A stretch of DNA of 64,000 bases from Geobacter sp. AOG2. Its GTDB lineage: Bacteria > Desulfobacterota > Desulfuromonadia > Geobacterales > Pseudopelobacteraceae. The stretch spans positions 1,946,117-2,010,116 of the forward strand of contig NZ_BLJA01000001.1 in assembly GCF_019972295.1 (NCBI RefSeq), given 5' to 3'. The notes beneath the pieces were generated by a model. The model was not told the origin of the DNA, did not search any database, and was given only the letters and a program-made list of their open reading frames with translations. Both the position numbers and the translations under genes were made by a program. The stretch's first letter is position 1, and each line of letters begins with the position of its first letter. Shown here one piece after another: positions 43,481-51,614 of this stretch.

Positions 43481-44842
43481 ATGGAAAGAATCCTTATTAT
43501 AGAAGATGATCGTTTTTTTCGGGATGCCTTTTCCGACTTGTTGAGAAAGGAAGGGTATGAAGTGGAGTGCGCGTCCGGCGGCGGCGAAGGTTTGGAGATG
43601 CTTGCCGGAAACCACTACGATCTGGTGATTACCGACCTGATCATGCCCGAGATCGACGGTATGGAGGTTTTGTCCCGCGTCAAAGGGGCAAATCCCGATA
43701 TCGACGTCATCATGGTGACCGGCAACACCAACCTGGAATCAGCCATTTTTGCCCTCAAACACGGTGCGCGGGATTATCTGCTCAAACCGGTCAACCCGGA
43801 TGAATTCCGTCATTCCGTTGCCTTGTGCGTACAACAGCGCAGGCTTTTGAATGAAAACGTAGAACTCAAGAAGATGGTCAGCCTGTTTCAGGTCAGCCAG
43901 ACCATAGCCAGCTGTCTCGAACTGGAGCGGATTTATCATCTCATGGTCGAGGCGGTGGCTCGCGAGCTGGGTGTCGGGCGCTATCTCGGTTTCTTCCAGG
44001 CCGACAGTAAACTTGAGTTAAAAGAGGTGCGCGGGCTTACCACCGATAGCGCTGAATATTACCGCAAGATCGTTATGTCGGTATTACCCGAAGAAATGCC
44101 GGCAAGCCACCGGATCGACACGCTTATGCTTCCTGACGAGGCTACGGGCGCACTCGAAGAGGTCTGCCTGATATACGTCTGCAACAGGGGAATGTTTCAC
44201 GGAGTGATGCTATTGTTCAGCGAACCGGTCGGCCGGTTGCCCGATATCCAGCTTGAACGGAAAAACATCCTCTTTTTGCTGGAACAGTCTTCACAAGCCT
44301 TCGAGAATGCGGAAACCTATTCCCGCGCCAAGGACATGCTCTTTATCGACGACCTGAGCGGCCTGTTCAACCACCGCTATCTGGAGGTCGCACTCAATCA
44401 TGAGTTGAAGCGGGCCGAACGCTATTCCTCGCATCTCGCCGTCCTGTTTCTCGATATCGACTTCTTCAAAAACGTCAACGATACCTATGGCCACCTGGTG
44501 GGAAGCCGGGTTTTGCGGGAAACGGGTTCTCTGGTGCAGAAAACGGTGCGCGAAATCGACGTGGTGATCCGTTATGGCGGCGACGAGTTCACGGTCATCC
44601 TGGTGGAAACGGGATGTGATGCCGCCCATATGGTGGCCGAACGTATTCGTAAAAGGGTCGAGTCCCATGTATTCATGGCGTCTGAGGGTTACAATATTCG
44701 TCTGACCTGCAGCATCGGCTATGCCTGTTGCCCCGATGACACCCTGTCCAAGTATGAGCTTCTGGAAATGGCCGACAAGGCCATGTACTCCGGAAAATCC
44801 AGCGGAAAGAACTGTGTCAGCCATTTTGCACTCTCCCCCTGA
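43481..44842 (+). CDS. Response regulator with GGDEF diguanylate cyclase domain
   Basis: This 453-residue protein has a receiver (residues 1-120; LVITDLIMPEIDGM), a GAF-like middle region (about 130-275, starting after a helix FQVSQTIASCLELERIYHLM) and a GGDEF domain (about 285-450). The active site is RYGGDEFTVI, with the I-site REID five residues before it, so it should make cyclic di-GMP with feedback. A TATAAT box occurs about 30 bases before the ATG. It sits alone, 44 bases before hisS. Confidence 0.94.
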   Translation: MERILIIEDDRFFRDAFSDLLRKEGYEVECASGGGEGLEMLAGNHYDLVITDLIMPEIDGMEVLSRVKGANPDIDVIMVTGNTNLESAIFALKHGARDYLLKPVNPDEFRHSVALCVQQRRLLNENVELKKMVSLFQVSQTIASCLELERIYHLMVEAVARELGVGRYLGFFQADSKLELKEVRGLTTDSAEYYRKIVMSVLPEEMPASHRIDTLMLPDEATGALEEVCLIYVCNRGMFHGVMLLFSEPVGRLPDIQLERKNILFLLEQSSQAFENAETYSRAKDMLFIDDLSGLFNHRYLEVALNHELKRAERYSSHLAVLFLDIDFFKNVNDTYGHLVGSRVLRETGSLVQKTVREIDVVIRYGGDEFTVILVETGCDAAHMVAERIRKRVESHVFMASEGYNIRLTCSIGYACCPDDTLSKYELLEMADKAMYSGKSSGKNCVSHFALSP

Positions 44843-44886
44843 CCCATTCCCATCTAGTTTCTATCTTATCAACCTGAGGAACCCCC

Positions 44887-46140
44887 ATGTCCATTACGGC
44901 AATTAAAGGATTCAACGACATCCTTCCGGCAGAATCGGATCGGTGGCAGTATATAGAACAGGCAGCCCGCCGCGTTTTCGAGCTGAACGGCTTTTCCGAA
45001 ATCCGCGTGCCGATCATGGAAAAAACCGAGCTGTTTTGCCGCTCCATCGGCGACGCCACGGATATCGTCGAGAAGGAAATGTATACCTTTACCGACAAGG
45101 GAGACAACAGCGTTACCCTGCGTCCCGAGGGAACGGCCAGTGTCATGCGGGCCTTCATCGAACACAAGCTGTATGCCCAGGACCCCGTGGCCAAGCTCTA
45201 CTACCTGGGTCCCATGTTCCGCTATGAACGCCCGCAGAAAGGGCGCTACCGCCAGTTTCACCAGATCGGCGCAGAGATCACCGGCGTCACCGCTCCCCTG
45301 GCCGATGCCCAGGTGCTGAACATGCTGGTGCAATTCTTTCGGGAGATCGGACTGGACGAACCTTCCCTGCAGATAAACTCCCTGGGGTGTCCCGAGTGCC
45401 GTCCCGCATACCGCGCGGCGCTTGTGGCATTCCTGGAGAAACGTCTGGACAGCCTCTGCGAGGACTGCAAGCGGCGCTTCACCACCAACCCGTTACGCAT
45501 CCTGGACTGCAAGGTGCCGGGGTGTATCGAGGCTACCGTTGGCGCGCCTTCCATGCTGGATCATCTCTGTGGGGGGTGTTCCGAGCACTTCGCCGGAGTC
45601 AAGGGTTACCTGGACTCCACCGCCACCCCGTACAGCATCAACCCCCGCATGGTGCGCGGCCTGGATTACTATACCCGCACCACCTTCGAGCTGGTAACCG
45701 GGCTTCTGGGCTCCCAATCGGCCGTGGCGGCCGGAGGGCGCTACGATGGCCTGATATCGCAACTGGGGGGGCCGGCCATTCCAGGTATCGGCTTTGCCAT
45801 CGGATTCGAACGCGTGGCGTTGCTTCTGGGTGACAAGGACTTCTCCCGTCAGCCGGACCTGTTCATCGCCACCATGGGGTCAGGGGAACGTGATTTTGCC
45901 TTCCGGCTGATGCATGAACTGTTGGGCCTGGGGGTGCGGGTGGAGTTGGAGTACGAGGGCAAGAGCCTGAAGAGCCAGATGCGCCGCGCCGACAAATTGG
46001 GCGCACGGTACAGTGTCGTCATCGGAGAGAACGAGGTCGCCTCGGGCAGGGCTGCCTTTAAGCGGATGAGGGACGGGGAGCAGATTGAGGTCCCCCTCAA
46101 AAGCGAAGACATCATGAATATGCTGACCAATTTAACCTAG
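44887..46140 (+). CDS. hisS: Histidyl-tRNA synthetase
   Basis: This 417-residue class II synthetase charges tRNA-His. Motif 2 appears as GPMFRYERPQKGRYRQFHQ, the histidine-specific blocks as VRGLDYYTRTTFELV and AAGGRYDGLI, and the C-terminal anticodon domain spans about 325-417. Length is normal. GAGGAACCCCC lies upstream of the ATG. A dispersed intergenic repeat follows the stop. Confidence 0.97.
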   Translation: MSITAIKGFNDILPAESDRWQYIEQAARRVFELNGFSEIRVPIMEKTELFCRSIGDATDIVEKEMYTFTDKGDNSVTLRPEGTASVMRAFIEHKLYAQDPVAKLYYLGPMFRYERPQKGRYRQFHQIGAEITGVTAPLADAQVLNMLVQFFREIGLDEPSLQINSLGCPECRPAYRAALVAFLEKRLDSLCEDCKRRFTTNPLRILDCKVPGCIEATVGAPSMLDHLCGGCSEHFAGVKGYLDSTATPYSINPRMVRGLDYYTRTTFELVTGLLGSQSAVAAGGRYDGLISQLGGPAIPGIGFAIGFERVALLLGDKDFSRQPDLFIATMGSGERDFAFRLMHELLGLGVRVELEYEGKSLKSQMRRADKLGARYSVVIGENEVASGRAAFKRMRDGEQIEVPLKSEDIMNMLTNLT

Positions 46141-46161
46141 CCCCCCGCCCGGACGCCGCCT

Positions 46162-46297
46162 AACAGGTTTTCGAAAATCGTCGCGAGGAGGTCGTTATGC
46201 AAGGCGCAAGCGAGGGAGGATGCGAGGCGTACCCCTTGGTACGTTGAGCTTCCGAGCGAGCGGCAACGCCGCAGAACGGCCCCGCAGCAGATTTTCA
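46162..46297. repeat. Dispersed intergenic repeat of Geobacter type
   Basis: This stretch of about 135 bases begins ACAGGTTTTCGAAAATCGTC and contains GGCGCAAGCGAG, the small hairpin CGTACC-CCTT-GGTACG and GAGCGGCAACGCCGCAG, and ends GCAGATTTTCA. I recall similar blocks as common between genes in Geobacter genomes. The last bases overlap the stop codon of the DAHP-synthase-domain gene. Confidence 0.6.
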
Positions 46298-46513
46298 GTC
46301 GTCCTTCTTGATCCGCACCACCTGACTTACTCCGGGCATGGCCTCGATCTCGTGATCGTCCAACGTGTCCGTATTGCCGATGACGCCGATGATCGTACGG
46401 TTGGCGCCGGTTGATTGATGAATGTCGAAATCGTGGGTGATGAGATATTCCTTTATCTGGTCAAGCGTCTCTTCTGCTGCATGTTTTTTCATAATAATCA
46501 ACATATTGAACAA
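46295..46513 (-). CDS. Free-standing DAHP-synthase N-terminal regulatory domain
   Basis: This 72-residue protein matches the ferredoxin-like N-terminal domain of AroF-type 3-deoxy-7-phosphoheptulonate synthases: MLIIMKKHAAEETLDQIKEY, then STGANRTIIGVIGNTD and IEAMPGVSQVVRI. In the full enzymes this domain gives feedback control by aromatic amino acids. Here the frame stops right after the domain and no catalytic barrel follows. The chorismate mutase gene lies 60 bases upstream on the same strand. It could be an independent regulator, or the remnant of a longer gene. Confidence 0.82.
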   Translation of the reverse strand: MFNMLIIMKKHAAEETLDQIKEYLITHDFDIHQSTGANRTIIGVIGNTDTLDDHEIEAMPGVSQVVRIKKDD

Positions 46514-46573
46514 ACTCCTCTCATCTGATACATGAAGTGTTTCCGATCTGTCTCCGCGTCCGAGGCGAAGCGG

Positions 46574-46855
46574 TTATGCCTCTTCTTCTGCGTGCGACAT
46601 GATGCGTTCCAGACGGCGCGATTCGTCCACAACCCTCTCGAATAACCTTACGATGGCCCCATCGTCCAGCGGGCCGGGGTTCTCAGTCTTCATGCGGGCA
46701 AAGATGCGCTTTTCGCGGGCCGGGTCAAAGACCGGCAGGCTCAGCCCCTTTTTGAGGTGCCCGATCTCCAGGGCGAGGCGGGCGCGCTCGTTGAAGATGC
46801 GTAACAGTACGTCGTCCAGCAGGTCTATCCTGATGCGAATTTCATTAATGTCCAA
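46574..46855 (-). CDS. Chorismate mutase, AroQ class
   Basis: This 93-residue all-helical protein converts chorismate to prephenate for phenylalanine and tyrosine synthesis. Key positions match AroQ: IRIRIDLLDDVLLRIFNERA, then IGHLKK (the active-site lysine) and the arginine in FDPAREKRIF. It is a stand-alone monofunctional mutase. It is the first gene of a two-gene unit with the DAHP-synthase regulatory domain, which fits control of the shikimate pathway. Confidence 0.9.
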   Translation of the reverse strand: MDINEIRIRIDLLDDVLLRIFNERARLALEIGHLKKGLSLPVFDPAREKRIFARMKTENPGPLDDGAIVRLFERVVDESRRLERIMSHAEEEA

Positions 46856-46920
46856 TGAATCCCCCCCAACTGGTCACGCATCCAGTTTTTACGGCAGTTA
46901 ATTACGAACAAGATTTAACG

Positions 46921-47054
46921 GGTTGTTGAAAACCAGGTTGTTCAAAAATAGTCAGATCGTCGCACCAGCAGAAGGCCCTGCGGAGTCGTAGCAGCGCTAC
47001 ACCGCACAAAAGGGCTTTCGAGGACGGCGGCGAGATGGCTGTTTTTCAACAACC
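46921..47054. repeat. Inverted-repeat-bounded intergenic element
   Basis: The 134-base element begins GGTTGTTGAAAA and ends TTTTTCAACAACC, perfect terminal inverted repeats of 12 bases. The interior has no coding potential. Short elements with such ends are frequent in Geobacter intergenic DNA, by recollection. It ends 2 bases from the nadB stop codon. Confidence 0.7.
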
Positions 47055-47056
47055 TC

Positions 47057-48658
47057 CTAAAATTGCTTCTTGATGAATGAATCCTTTTTGCCGCCCATAT
47101 CGTCCCGCTCCGGGTAGTCGATATTGTAATGCAGGCCGCGGGATTCCTTGCGCATCTGGGCACAGGTCACAATCAGTTCGGCCACGGTCGCGATGTTGCG
47201 CAACTCGATCAGGTCCGACGTGACGATGAAGTTCCAGTAATACTCCTCGATTTCGTCCTGAATCAGCCGGATACGCCGCATGGCCCGTTCAAGTCGCTTG
47301 TCGGAGCGGACAATGCCGACATAGTTCCACATGCTGCGTCGGATCTCGTCCCAGTTCTGGGATACCACCACCATCTCATCGCTGTTTGTGGCGGTGCCCG
47401 AATCCCATACCGGCAATTCTGGATGCCCGTTGGTCAGTTTTTTTACCGCCTGTATGGCGTGGCGATAGGCCTTGCCGGCATAGACCGCCGCTTCCAGCAG
47501 TGAATTGCTGGCAAGACGGTTGGCGCCGTGCAGCCCGGTGAAAGCGGCCTCGCCGATGGCGTACAGGCCGGGGATATCGGTCTCCGCGTCGGTGTTGACC
47601 GCCACGCCGCCGCACAGGTAGTGGGCCGCGGGTACGACCGGCAGACCTTCCTTGGTCATGTCCAGCCCGAACTCCATGCAGGTCTGGTAGATGTTGGGGA
47701 ACCGGCTGCGCACGAAATCAGCCGGTTCGTGGGTGATATCCAGAAAAACGCAGTCATCGCCGCTGGTCTTCATCTCGTTGTCGATGGCGCGGGCCACGAT
47801 GTCCCGCGGGGCGAGGTCCTTGAGTTTGTGGTATTTCTCCATAAAAGCCGTGCCGTCCCGGCGCCTCAGGATGGCTCCTTCGCCGCGCACCGCCTCGGAG
47901 ATCAGGAACGACTTGGCCAGGGGATGGAAGAGGGTAGTGGGGTGGAACTGCATGAACTCCATGTTGGCGATGGTTGCTCCGGCCCGGTAGGCCATGGCGA
48001 CGCCGTCGCCCGACGCCACATCCGGGTTGCAGGTGTACAGGTAGACCTTGCCGGCTCCGCCGCTGGCCAACAGGGTGATCTTGGACGAAAAGGTCTTTAC
48101 CTCGCCGGCATTGATATCCAGGGCATAGGCGCCCAGGCAGCGATTCTGTTCCAGGGGACGGCGCTCGATCTTGGCCTGGGTGATCAGGTCAATGGCGATG
48201 TGGTGTTCGAACACCTGGACGTTGGGGTGCTGGCGGACGGCCTCCACCAGGGCGCGTTCGATTTCCCGGCCGGTGATGTCCTCTGCGTGCAGAATTCGGC
48301 GGGCGCTGTGCCCCCCTTCACGGGTCAGATCGTAGTCGTCGCTGCCGCTGCCGGTGGTGAATTTGACCCCCCATTCGATCAGGTTGCGAATGGTCTGGGG
48401 ACCTTCTTCCACCACCATGCGGACCACATCCTCGTGGCAGATGCCGGCCCCGGCCACCAGAGTGTCATCCACATGGGCGTCAAAGGAGTCTTCTGCGGAG
48501 AAGACCGAGGCGATGCCGCCTTGGGCATACTTGGTGGCGGATTCTGATATATCACGCTTGGTTACGAGGGCAACGCTGCCGTGATCGGCGGCCTGGAGTG
48601 CAAAGGAGAGTCCGGCAATACCGCTGCCGATGACGAGAAAGTCACTTTCGATGAGCAT
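47057..48658 (-). CDS. nadB: L-aspartate oxidase
   Basis: This 533-residue flavoprotein oxidises L-aspartate to iminoaspartate, the first step of NAD synthesis; in anaerobes fumarate can serve as acceptor. The FAD site is VIGSGIAGLSFALQAAD at the N-terminus, followed by KYAQGGIASVF, the flavoprotein active-site region and the HGANRLASNSLLEAAVYAG block. The C-terminal helical domain is complete. The stop lies next to the inverted-repeat element. The upstream 220 bases hold its promoter. nadA and nadC are not in the window. Confidence 0.95.
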   Translation of the reverse strand: MLIESDFLVIGSGIAGLSFALQAADHGSVALVTKRDISESATKYAQGGIASVFSAEDSFDAHVDDTLVAGAGICHEDVVRMVVEEGPQTIRNLIEWGVKFTTGSGSDDYDLTREGGHSARRILHAEDITGREIERALVEAVRQHPNVQVFEHHIAIDLITQAKIERRPLEQNRCLGAYALDINAGEVKTFSSKITLLASGGAGKVYLYTCNPDVASGDGVAMAYRAGATIANMEFMQFHPTTLFHPLAKSFLISEAVRGEGAILRRRDGTAFMEKYHKLKDLAPRDIVARAIDNEMKTSGDDCVFLDITHEPADFVRSRFPNIYQTCMEFGLDMTKEGLPVVPAAHYLCGGVAVNTDAETDIPGLYAIGEAAFTGLHGANRLASNSLLEAAVYAGKAYRHAIQAVKKLTNGHPELPVWDSGTATNSDEMVVVSQNWDEIRRSMWNYVGIVRSDKRLERAMRRIRLIQDEIEEYYWNFIVTSDLIELRNIATVAELIVTCAQMRKESRGLHYNIDYPERDDMGGKKDSFIKKQF

Positions 48659-48957
48659 AACGCACAGTCCCTTCTGGTTTTGTATACACGAAAGTTTTGA
48701 ATTATTCTCCTGTGGGGTGATTTTGTCAAGCGGAGAGGGGATAAACGAAGAAAATGGAAAAAAGCCGGCCTGGTTGAACGGGGTCGCTTCATTCGTGCTT
48801 TAGAGTTTTTTGTTTATTGCGTAAGAATCTCTGGAAGTCTCTCGGTTTGAAAATGAGGCGATTTCTTCAGGAGTCCCAATGTAAGATGCTCCCCCTGCTT
48901 TCATGGCAGGGGGAGCATCTTAGTCAATTCCAGCTGAAGTTCGAATCAAAAATGATT
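48659..48957. other. Intergenic region upstream of nadB
   Basis: The stretch of 299 bases carries the nadB leader and the hairpin at 48882-48922. I see no supported gene in it. Confidence 0.5.
48882..48922 (-). terminator. Terminator of the PEP-CTERM gene
   Basis: A perfect 17-bp stem (TAAGATGCTCCCCCTGC with its complement) has a 7-base loop. It lies 36 bases after the PEP-CTERM stop on the minus strand. Confidence 0.75.
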
Positions 48958-49836
48958 TCAATGATTGAAGTCTCCTTCGTCTTTTTGGGAACGGGCCCCC
49001 AGCCTTTTGGGAATACCTCCCAGAAATGCAATGACGGTAATGCCTGCAATCAAAAGGATGAAAGTGGACGGTTCGGGTGTCGCTGTAATAGTGTCGTTGG
49101 GCTTAGTCCCGGAACTATAAGCACCGAAACCACCATTACCACCATTACCACCACCGCCGCCAAAAAAAGTAAGCGTATAGCTGGTTGGAAAAGACTCTAA
49201 AGATTTATCGATGGGTGGTGGAAGTAGATTAGATACTGGGTCGACCGGTGTCCCTTCAACAGGACCGGCAATCCGGCGGGGAGGTCCATCAACCCGCTCC
49301 GAAGGTCCGGGATTTGCTTTGCCGGGAGGTGGGGCGGCAATATAGTCATTGCAACAAAAAGTTCGGACCATGCGGGTCCCATCGGTTATGTACCCATCGC
49401 CCTTCGGTAATCTGACCGGCCTGGACGTCCTCCTGATCATCTCGTCTTTTCTGTAAGAGACATATGTCCAGATTTCATTGTCCTGTTTTCCCAGATGAGC
49501 TGTTTGCCAGTTGAATCCCTCAAAATGACGCGCCAGTACCGGATCATTCTCAACCGTACTACGGAAATCCTTTACTGAGCGAATACTGTTTTTAGCGCAC
49601 AATCCATAGTATTTCCCAGATATCTCACTATCGGCTTCAGTTGGTTCCTGCAGCTTTTCTACGGGAACTTGTACGGATGTTTTGTGAGCATCCCCCCCGT
49701 GTACCTCTTTATCTTTAACAAAAGAATGAATAAAAATACCGGATGCAATTAAAACAAAAACTATAATAGACCACCTTATATAACGAGTGGCCGCCATTAA
49801 TGGTTTATGATTGTTTTTCGTTGACATGAATCTCAT
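48958..49836 (-). CDS. PEP-CTERM sorting domain protein
   Basis: This 292-residue protein has an N-terminal membrane segment (about residues 18-41) and a C-terminal sorting signal: PEPSTFILLIAGITVIAFL followed by a basic GIPKRLGAR. A glycine- and asparagine-rich stretch (GGGGGNGGNGGFG) precedes the sorting signal. PEP-CTERM proteins are processed by exosortase and usually end in the exopolysaccharide matrix; no exosortase gene is in the window. The ATG at 49827 is an alternative start. It follows the MshEN-CAP gene by 73 bases on the same strand, so they may be cotranscribed. No known catalytic domain is seen. Confidence 0.85.
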   Translation of the reverse strand: MRFMSTKNNHKPLMAATRYIRWSIIVFVLIASGIFIHSFVKDKEVHGGDAHKTSVQVPVEKLQEPTEADSEISGKYYGLCAKNSIRSVKDFRSTVENDPVLARHFEGFNWQTAHLGKQDNEIWTYVSYRKDEMIRRTSRPVRLPKGDGYITDGTRMVRTFCCNDYIAAPPPGKANPGPSERVDGPPRRIAGPVEGTPVDPVSNLLPPPIDKSLESFPTSYTLTFFGGGGGNGGNGGFGAYSSGTKPNDTITATPEPSTFILLIAGITVIAFLGGIPKRLGARSQKDEGDFNH

Positions 49837-49909
49837 CGCCTTTAAGGCATCCGCCGGGTTTATATTGTTTTTCGATGAATACCAAGTGACAGGTGAAGCC
49901 CCAGATGAT

Positions 49910-51166
49910 TTAATTGCTTGCCAAAGTCATCGTTGTATTGACCGGTCCCGCTGGATCTGATTCGGTTCCAAGCCAAATTATTGCATAATTTTTATAAACT
50001 CCTACACCTAATGCGGACAATTTACTTCCGGCCCATTGGTCCTTTTCCAGCAAAATCGCATTATGACTTGGGCTGTTTTTCCACGCTTCCAGTACTCTTT
50101 TTGGGTTTATTTCTTTGTCGGAGGTGGAATACGCGTTCTCATACCCATCTCCCGTATAGGTAAAGTTAGTGATTTCCCGAGGTTTATCCCACATGAACTC
50201 GGCATATTTATTGTCTTTTGTGTAACAGACCTCTTGCCAATTTCCCTTGCCCGACCAACTATGCAGCGAACAGCCCAATCCGCGGTTATCGTGTCCCTGT
50301 GCGGGAGTATTGGAGTAAAGGTCAATAGCATGGACTCTCGCCACTTTAGTCAAAGAACGAGAGCTGTTGATAGGCGGTAAGCCGTTTTCCCGCCTGTAAT
50401 TATTGATCAGATCCCATAATTCAAGCTCTTTTGGGGAAAAATGGGAAAACTGACTGGATTCATGAAGCACGCTTTGAATAATATTTTGGGGGCTGACATT
50501 TGATTCTGTATTCCCCGCATGGCTTGATTTCACGGAAGCCATTGAAATAATAGCTGCCAATGATGCTGTGATCAGCATTTTTTGCAGCTTGATTCCGTGT
50601 GCGACACAAGATGAAGATGCGTATCCCTCATCAATTAATATTTCACCAAGTTTTTTATGTGACGTTTTCTGTTTATGTAAAGCGTATTCCAGGTCGGCCT
50701 TTGAAATTTGACCTGTTTCCACCAATAAATCGCCAAGACGTAAAGGTGAATCGGTTGCTTTGCCTTGGTTGGATTGGAAGCTTAAGATTGACTTCACTTG
50801 CAGTTCCGTCAATATTCCTAAACGAATAAAAATATCGCCGATTTTTTCACCCGAATACTTCTGCTCCGCTAACACAAAATCCAGTTGATCTTGCGTTATG
50901 TGACCGGATTGGACTAATAAATTGCCCAATAGTTGGCGTTCACCCGCAGCAATTTTACCCGCATTATTGATATTTGATAGTATTTTATGTAAGGTCGATG
51001 GGGCGTTACTACCAGATGATTTCATGAGGCCGACCCCGACTAAAACCTGACTCAGCAGATTTTTAGCACTCTCCTGCACATTCAGAGCAAAATCTGATTT
51101 CCTTTGGGGTCGATATGTTCCGTTAACAGGAAAATGGTCTTCCGGTATTTTTATTTGAGATCCCAT
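49910..51166 (-). CDS. MshEN-type repeats fused to an exported CAP domain
   Basis: This 418-residue protein has four half-repeats of MshEN type at about 78-102, 108-131, 142-166 and 171-195 (for example LRLGDLLVETGQISKADLEY and KKLGEILIDEGY). One hydrophobic segment (about 196-214) follows, and then a CAP/SCP-like domain (about 250-405) with LWDLINNYRRENGLPPI, GLGCSLHSW and AWKNSPSHNAILL. MshEN domains bind cyclic di-GMP in MshE ATPases, so the N-terminus could be a cytoplasmic c-di-GMP reader and the CAP domain its periplasmic or surface output. The length and order are what I see; the mechanism is inference. Confidence 0.82.
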   Translation of the reverse strand: MGSQIKIPEDHFPVNGTYRPQRKSDFALNVQESAKNLLSQVLVGVGLMKSSGSNAPSTLHKILSNINNAGKIAAGERQLLGNLLVQSGHITQDQLDFVLAEQKYSGEKIGDIFIRLGILTELQVKSILSFQSNQGKATDSPLRLGDLLVETGQISKADLEYALHKQKTSHKKLGEILIDEGYASSSCVAHGIKLQKMLITASLAAIISMASVKSSHAGNTESNVSPQNIIQSVLHESSQFSHFSPKELELWDLINNYRRENGLPPINSSRSLTKVARVHAIDLYSNTPAQGHDNRGLGCSLHSWSGKGNWQEVCYTKDNKYAEFMWDKPREITNFTYTGDGYENAYSTSDKEINPKRVLEAWKNSPSHNAILLEKDQWAGSKLSALGVGVYKNYAIIWLGTESDPAGPVNTTMTLASN

Positions 51167-51611
51167 GTTAAGCCTCGTTTTACAGAGGTAACCGTCTTGA
51201 GTTGGTCTCTGAAATCATGGTATTTGCAGCCGCACAAATTTATGGTGATATGGCGTTATCAAATTTTATATTGTTTTTTATAGAATTACAATAATATTGA
51301 CGCATATGGGTTTGAATTATCAGGATTTGATAAAAAACAATTGGCGGGCTGTTTCCGTTCAAACAGCTGTTATTGCTGGTTAATAATGCATTTTATGCAG
51401 AAAATTACGTCGTTGCCGAGGGAGGCCATACGCGGACAAGTTGGTTTAACTAAAATTTTTTTGTGTATATGGATCCTGAACCCGTCGTTCCAAAGCCCCG
51501 TCCTCTGTACGCCATACGTGATATAGCGGATGAAGCTTTGATCGGAGGCAACACGGGGAAATCCAACAATTGAGGGGGTAATAAGCAGGTTGCTGCCTTA
51601 TTGGCATCTGC
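51167..51611. other. Intergenic region between clpB and the MshEN-CAP gene
   Basis: About 445 AT-rich bases, mostly the leader of the MshEN-CAP gene. A short plus-strand frame at 51341 lacks a ribosome site. No RNA family is recognised. Confidence 0.5.
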
Positions 51612-51614
51612 TTA
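51582..51614 (-). terminator. Probable clpB terminator
   Basis: TAAGCAG pairs with CTGCTTA, with an inner TGCC/GGCA stem. The hairpin overlaps the clpB stop codon. Confidence 0.45.

Noticed and set aside
51341-51526. Plus-strand 61-codon frame upstream of the MshEN-CAP gene
   Set aside because: No Shine-Dalgarno site or recognisable features.
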